A stretch of DNA of 10,100 nt from an uncultured Flavobacterium sp. (lineage in GTDB: Bacteria; Bacteroidota; Bacteroidia; Flavobacteriales; Flavobacteriaceae), in NCBI RefSeq assembly GCF_937876455.1, contig NZ_CALFIG010000027.1:1-10100 (forward strand), written 5' to 3'. Under the pieces are notes generated by a model that was given only the letters and a program-made list of their open reading frames with translations, did no database searches and was not told where the DNA came from. Positions 6,776 through 10,100 of the stretch are shown here, piece after piece. Within the stretch, counting starts at the first letter, position 1; the number at the start of each line of letters is the position of its first letter. The position numbers and the translations under genes are program-made.

Positions 6776-7459
6776 TTATTCTGCACAAAAGCAAGGGTTT
6801 TCACCAAAGGTATAGGTTAATGTAAATCCACTAAACACATACCAATCTTTACTGTTTAAATTTCCAAATTTTAAATTTTCGAAATTCTTATTTTTTGGAT
6901 TGCTCCCATCTAAATTATCTGTAAAAGTATATCTAGCTCCAATCTCTGCTCCTAAAATTAGTTTTCGCGCTAATCTTGTTTTCATACCCACTGTCATGGG
7001 TATTGCAAAAGCATAGTGTTTGTAATCTACTTTACTTTCTTTGTTTATTATAAATAGTTCGTCATAAATAAAGGTTGTTATTCCTGTATAAATATATGGC
7101 GTAAAAATATCTTTTGTATTGTGTAAATCAAAATCCAAAAAATTAAATTCAACACCAGCAGAAAACTCTTTTATAGAATTTTTAATAGAAAATCCTCTTA
7201 AATTTCTGTTTGGCGCATTGCTATCTACATCATGCGAAATTAATTCACCTTGATAATAAGAAAGTCTGTAGGAATGTCGGGGGCTTTTATTCCATTTATA
7301 AAGCAAACCAAAAGCAAATTTATTTGGTGAAATATAATTTGTAGGTCCAACATCGCCTATATAATTACTTCCGCCAGCAAAAACACCAAATTCATGTATT
7401 TGAGCATGTAATGAATAACTCAAAAACAAGGTAGCTATATAAAATAATATGTTCTTCAT
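6776..7459 (-). CDS. DUF6089-like outer-membrane beta-barrel protein of unknown function
   Basis: This 227-residue protein begins with a signal peptide (MKNILFYIATLFLSYSLHAQ, cleaved near 20). The mature part has alternating strands typical of a small outer-membrane barrel: FGVFAGGSNYIGDVG (24-38), FAFGLLYKW, SAGVEFNFLDFDLH, PYIYTGITTF, LILGAEIGARYTFTDNLD (167-184) and WYVFSGFTLTYTFG. It ends with a CxC pair (C223, C225). It matches what I remember of DUF6089 proteins, which sit beside uppS in Flavobacteriia; their function is not known. I chose ATG 7457-7459 because it gives a proper signal peptide. An in-frame start at 7504 would add 15 residues and run through the candidate promoter. It is the first gene of the apparent uppS-bamA-ompH operon. 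Confidence 0.85.
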   Translation of the reverse strand: MKNILFYIATLFLSYSLHAQIHEFGVFAGGSNYIGDVGPTNYISPNKFAFGLLYKWNKSPRHSYRLSYYQGELISHDVDSNAPNRNLRGFSIKNSIKEFSAGVEFNFLDFDLHNTKDIFTPYIYTGITTFIYDELFIINKESKVDYKHYAFAIPMTVGMKTRLARKLILGAEIGARYTFTDNLDGSNPKNKNFENLKFGNLNSKDWYVFSGFTLTYTFGENPCFCAE

Positions 7460-7474
7460 TTTTTTAATAGTTTG

Positions 7475-7482
7475 CAAATATA
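7475..7482 (-). promoter_or_regulatory. Candidate -7 box for the DUF6089-uppS-bamA-ompH operon (TATATTTG)
   Basis: The minus strand reads TATATTTG, an exact TAnnTTTG match, 15 bp before the chosen ATG at 7459. It lies in a 109-bp gap after nadK, the right place for the operon promoter. No clear TTTG/TTG -33 element is visible at 17-23 bp upstream, so confidence is moderate. Confidence 0.55.
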
Positions 7483-7568
7483 ATAATATTGAAATAGTAA
7501 CCATCTTAATAAGCTATTTTTTAGCCTCTAAGTGGAATAAATAACGTATTAAAATGAAAAATGGTATG

Positions 7569-8453
7569 TTAGTTTCTTTTATCTTCTCCCCAAAGTAATT
7601 TTTTTCTAATTGTTTTAAAGAAACCTTCTTGTGGAAATTCTACCAAAGAGATTGTAAAATTAGATTTTTTTATCGTTAAAATAGTTTCATTTGTTACAGA
7701 AGTAATTCGAGAGTCTAATGAGACTAAATATTGTTCTTCTCTTCCCGAAACTTTAAGTTTAATCTCTACATCATCAGGAATAACTAAAGGTCTTGCAGTC
7801 AAATTATGGGGAGCAATAGGGGTAATTACAAAACTAGTGGCTGTAGGCATTAATAAAGGTCCTCCACAACTTAAAGAGTAACCTGTTGAACCTGTTGGGG
7901 TTGATATTACTAGTCCGTCCGCCCAATATGAATTTAGATATTCGTCATTAATAGTAGTTTCTATAGTTATCATAGAAGTAGTGTCTTTTCGTGAAATTGA
8001 AATTTCATTTAAAGCAAAATTTATTTCCTCAATGTCTTTGTTTCCTGGTAAAGTTTCAAGACTAACTAATGTTCGCTTTGATAAAGTGAAATTTTTATCA
8101 AAAACATGTGTTAATAGCATTTCAATATTTTCTTCTTGTACGGTTGCTAAAAACCCTAAACGGCCCGCATTAATTCCTAGAATGGGTATGTCTAAATTTC
8201 TAATCCATGTTGCTGCTCTTAAAATAGTACCATCACCCCCCACACTTATTAAAAAGGCAAAATTGTTTTGAAGCTCTTCATGTGTTTCAAATGTCGGGTA
8301 GTTCCCTATGTTTAAGCCGTTTTTTTGTAAAGTTTCCGAAAATTCTTTAAAAAAATAAAGTGTGCAATTTCGTTGCATTAAATAAGCTACCACCTTTTCA
8401 ATAATGGTGTGCGTATTGTTTTGATAATATTGTCCAAATAAGGCTATTTTCAT
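7569..8453 (-). CDS. nadK: NAD kinase
   Basis: This 294-residue cytoplasmic enzyme phosphorylates NAD to NADP. The GGDGT motif (72-76, catalytic D74) is followed by GINAGRLGFLA (93-103). ALNEI holds the conserved Asn-Glu pair (149-150), and the glycine-rich second motif DGLVISTPTGSTGYSLSCGGP (179-199) contributes to NAD binding. APHNL and RPLVIP (about 214-226) are also conserved. Length is normal. Start ATG 8451-8453 gives MKIALFGQ, the usual first strand of the family. The gene lies 116 bp after the CBS-domain gene, and that gap contains an imperfect inverted repeat. It is 109 bp before the DUF6089-like gene, with no terminator seen between them, so some read-through into the envelope operon is possible. 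Confidence 0.97.
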   Translation of the reverse strand: MKIALFGQYYQNNTHTIIEKVVAYLMQRNCTLYFFKEFSETLQKNGLNIGNYPTFETHEELQNNFAFLISVGGDGTILRAATWIRNLDIPILGINAGRLGFLATVQEENIEMLLTHVFDKNFTLSKRTLVSLETLPGNKDIEEINFALNEISISRKDTTSMITIETTINDEYLNSYWADGLVISTPTGSTGYSLSCGGPLLMPTATSFVITPIAPHNLTARPLVIPDDVEIKLKVSGREEQYLVSLDSRITSVTNETILTIKKSNFTISLVEFPQEGFFKTIRKKLLWGEDKRN

Positions 8454-8481
8454 ATGTAAATATTTATTGCTTTTTTTACGT

Positions 8482-8549
8482 CATATGGTATCGCTTTATT
8501 TTCATGGTGTTTGCTTGCGCAAAATTTTTGTTAGTGGCGATTTCATATG
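8482..8549. repeat. Imperfect inverted repeat between the CBS gene and nadK
   Basis: Arms catatggtatcgc (8482-8494) and gcgatttcatatg (8537-8549) pair at 11 of 13 positions, enclosing 42 bp that include the palindrome ttgcgcaa (8515-8522). In nadK mRNA this would be two stems of 6 and 5 bp separated by a 2x2 internal loop. No T tract follows on the minus strand, so it is not a typical terminator. Role unknown. Confidence 0.45.
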
Positions 8550-8569
8550 TGTTAGTTAGTATTTGTAAC

Positions 8570-9229
8570 TTATATGTTTAAATATTTATCTAAATAATCT
8601 GAACGTTCTTTCAGGCTGTTTAAATAAGAATCCTCATGATGTTCAGATAAAACAGTATAATTATAGCGCCTAAAAGTTTGTATAATTTCATTAAAATTTA
8701 CTTCCGTAATTTTAAGTGTTATTTGTGTTGTTTCTTCAGTAGTTTGAGAAACAAAAATGCCTAATATTTGAGCATGATTACTTTCTACAATTTGACAAAT
8801 TTGACTAAACGTATAATCATTTGAGTTTTTTTCAATACTAAGTATACCTCCGTTTTCTTTTATAAATGTCGTTTCATTTAGAAAATGAAGTACATCATCT
8901 AATTCATAAAAACCTACATATGTATTGTTTGCGTCTAAAACAGGTAAAATAGTTGTATTATTTTTTGAAAATTCTTCAAACACATCAAACCAATTCATCG
9001 TTTCCCGAACAAAAAAACGATGTAAGCCATATTTATGAGTGGAAATGGTATCTGAAGCAGGAAAAATTTCGGCTTCTTCTTTGCCAATTGATCCTATAAA
9101 TACATTTTGATCAAGTATTGGAAAATGAGAATAATCAAAGTCTAAGAAAATATTTTGTGCCTCAACAATGCTTTCATGTGCTTGTAGGGCTTCCATTTTA
9201 GTATTAATAAAATCTTGAATTTTAGTCAT
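8570..9229 (-). CDS. CBS-domain protein with ACT-like C-terminal domain (AcuB-like layout)
   Basis: This soluble protein of about 219 residues has no signal peptide. Residues about 7-60 and 65-120 look like a tandem CBS pair: HFPILDQNVFIGSIG in the first, and TTILPVLDANNTYVGFYELDDVLHFL in the second, the more canonical. Such pairs usually bind adenine nucleotides. Residues about 128-194 follow a strand-helix-strand-strand-helix order (GGILSIE, FSQICQIVE, QILGIFVS, TQITLKI, NEIIQTFRRYNYTVL) resembling an ACT domain, the CBS-CBS-ACT arrangement of AcuB proteins. The ACT assignment is by eye. Start ATG 9227-9229 (MTKIQDFI) is preferred; an ATG at 9238 and a TTG at 9244 are in frame. The gene is divergent from pdxJ and upstream of nadK. 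No promoter match was found. Function is unknown; a nucleotide-sensing role linked to NAD kinase is only inference. Confidence 0.8.
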   Translation of the reverse strand: MTKIQDFINTKMEALQAHESIVEAQNIFLDFDYSHFPILDQNVFIGSIGKEEAEIFPASDTISTHKYGLHRFFVRETMNWFDVFEEFSKNNTTILPVLDANNTYVGFYELDDVLHFLNETTFIKENGGILSIEKNSNDYTFSQICQIVESNHAQILGIFVSQTTEETTQITLKITEVNFNEIIQTFRRYNYTVLSEHHEDSYLNSLKERSDYLDKYLNI

Positions 9230-9294
9230 GTGATACATTTTCAATACTCATGCAAAATAACTAAAAAATAAGCAATCCTATTGTGATAGTTTAT

Positions 9295-9302
9295 TATTTT
9301 TG
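9295..9302 (+). promoter_or_regulatory. Candidate -7 box for pdxJ (TATTTTTG)
   Basis: TATTTTTG matches TAnnTTTG and ends 18 bp before the pdxJ ATG, giving a short leader. A TTG at 9281-9283 is only 11 bp upstream, too close for a standard -33 element. Confidence 0.5.
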
Positions 9303-9320
9303 TAAAAAATATATCTTAGC

Positions 9321-10034
9321 ATGACAAAATTATCAGTAAATATCAATAAAATAGCGACGTTGCGAAATTCAAGAGGCGGAGATGTACCAAATTTGCTTCA
9401 AGTGGCTACTGATCTTCAAAAATATGGGGCTGCAGGCATTACCATTCATCCTAGACCAGACGAACGTCATATAAAATACCAAGATGCTAGAGATTTAAAA
9501 CCTATTGTTTATACAGAATTTAACATAGAAGGAAATCCACAACATAACTTTATTGATTTAGTATTAGAAGTAATGCCTACTCAAGTTACGCTTGTTCCAG
9601 ATGCTATTGGCGCATTAACTTCAAATGCGGGGTGGGATACAATTACGCATCAATCCTATTTAAAGGATGTTGTTACGCTATTTAAAAGCAAAGGCATTCG
9701 AACGTCAATTTTTGTTGATCCCAATGAAAAAATGATAGTAGGTGCTAAAGAGATAGGTACGGATAGAATTGAATTGTATACTGAAAGTTTTGCGCATGAG
9801 TTTGGTTTAGGTAATCTAAAAGGTATTGAGCCCTATATTTTAGCAGCAAATAAAGCAGCTGAAATGGGGCTTGGAATTAATGCCGGGCATGATTTAAGTT
9901 TGGAAAATATAAAATTTTTTAAAGAAAATATTCCTAATTTATTGGAAGTTTCTATTGGTCATGCACTTGTTTCGGAATCCCTATATTTAGGGTTTGACAA
10001 TGTAATCAATATGTATTTACAACGCTTAAAGTAA
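9321..10034 (+). CDS. pdxJ: Pyridoxine 5'-phosphate synthase PdxJ
   Basis: This 237-residue TIM-barrel enzyme joins 1-deoxyxylulose 5-phosphate and 3-amino-2-oxopropyl phosphate to form pyridoxine 5'-phosphate, the last ring-forming step of DXP-dependent vitamin B6 synthesis. Motifs: VNINKIATLRNSRGG (6-20); GITIHPRPDERHI (39-51) with H43, R45 and H50 of the active site; E70 in FNIEG; LVPDAIGALTSNAGWD (91-106); ELYTE (151-155); and INAGHDL with H190 as the late catalytic His. Length is normal. In my memory of the E. coli enzyme the first motif reads VNIDHIATLRN; here Asp-His is Asn-Lys, and I believe this is common in Bacteroidota. Start ATG 9321 follows a -7-like box. A hydrolase gene begins 4 bp after the stop, so the two are probably co-transcribed. 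Confidence 0.97.
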   Translation: MTKLSVNINKIATLRNSRGGDVPNLLQVATDLQKYGAAGITIHPRPDERHIKYQDARDLKPIVYTEFNIEGNPQHNFIDLVLEVMPTQVTLVPDAIGALTSNAGWDTITHQSYLKDVVTLFKSKGIRTSIFVDPNEKMIVGAKEIGTDRIELYTESFAHEFGLGNLKGIEPYILAANKAAEMGLGINAGHDLSLENIKFFKENIPNLLEVSIGHALVSESLYLGFDNVINMYLQRLK

Positions 10035-10038
10035 TAAA

Positions 10039-10100
10039 ATGCAATTATTTTCAAGAATTGAAGGCGAGGGCATGCCATTACTCATTATTCACGGTTTTTT
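10039..10100 (+). CDS. Alpha/beta hydrolase, N-terminal fragment
   Basis: The frame opens at ATG 10039 and runs off the right edge after about 20 residues (MQLFSRIEGEGMPLLIIHGF). The pattern, a short first strand ending in a glycine turn, then LLIIHGF, is the start of an alpha/beta hydrolase, with HGF at the oxyanion-hole position. The catalytic triad is outside the window, so substrate and subfamily (YbfF-like is one option) cannot be judged. It starts 4 bp after pdxJ. Confidence 0.7.
   Translation, partial: MQLFSRIEGEGMPLLIIHGF

Noticed and set aside
7510..7530. Small hairpin (agcta / tagcc around an A/T loop) after nadK as a terminator.
   Set aside because: Only four or five pairs and no T tract on the minus strand.
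8477..8503. Similarity of the 9-codon frame upstream of nadK (MKIKRYHMT) to the extended start of the CBS gene (MKMYHMT), as a decayed duplicate.
   Set aside because: The match covers only a few codons, depends on a TTG start not preferred for the CBS gene, and does not continue downstream.

Overview
The window looks like a chromosomal housekeeping segment from a member of Flavobacteriaceae (Bacteroidota). The evidence is very AT-rich DNA, no Shine-Dalgarno sequences but A/T-rich leaders before start codons, several boxes matching the Bacteroidota -7 consensus TAnnTTTG, the tail of a PorP/SprF-type IX secretion protein, and a DUF6089-type outer-membrane protein next to uppS and bamA. No phage, insertion sequence, CRISPR array, tRNA or rRNA was seen.

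Layout. Bases 1-826 (+) hold the 3' end of a porP/sprF-like gene, a Rho-independent terminator and a gamma-carbonic-anhydrase-family gene. Bases 827-939, between convergent genes, hold a compact candidate structured RNA (three-way junction, about 841-902) and a weak terminator for the opposite strand. Bases 940-9229 are all on the minus strand. In transcription order they are a CBS-domain gene with an ACT-like tail, nadK, a DUF6089-like gene, uppS, bamA, a long OmpH-like gene, a short OmpH/Skp gene, a strong terminator, then murI with its own promoter-like box. Bases 9321-10100 (+) are pdxJ and the start of an alpha/beta hydrolase, divergent from the CBS gene.

How the genes fit together. From DUF6089 to the short OmpH, gaps are 4, 5, 36 and 25 bp, with a -7-like box before the first gene and a 13-bp-stem terminator after the last. 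This reads as one cell-envelope operon: lipid carrier synthesis (UppS), outer-membrane protein insertion (BamA) and two periplasmic OmpH/Skp-type chaperones, led by an uncharacterised barrel protein. MurI supplies D-glutamate for peptidoglycan and follows directly, but behind the terminator. NAD kinase and the CBS-ACT protein probably form an upstream unit. PdxJ belongs to vitamin B6 synthesis.

Most of the window is ordinary conserved core genome. The most interesting non-coding signal is the structured element at 841-902. Others are the terminator/promoter junction before murI, the internally duplicated tail of the long OmpH protein, and an imperfect inverted repeat upstream of nadK.
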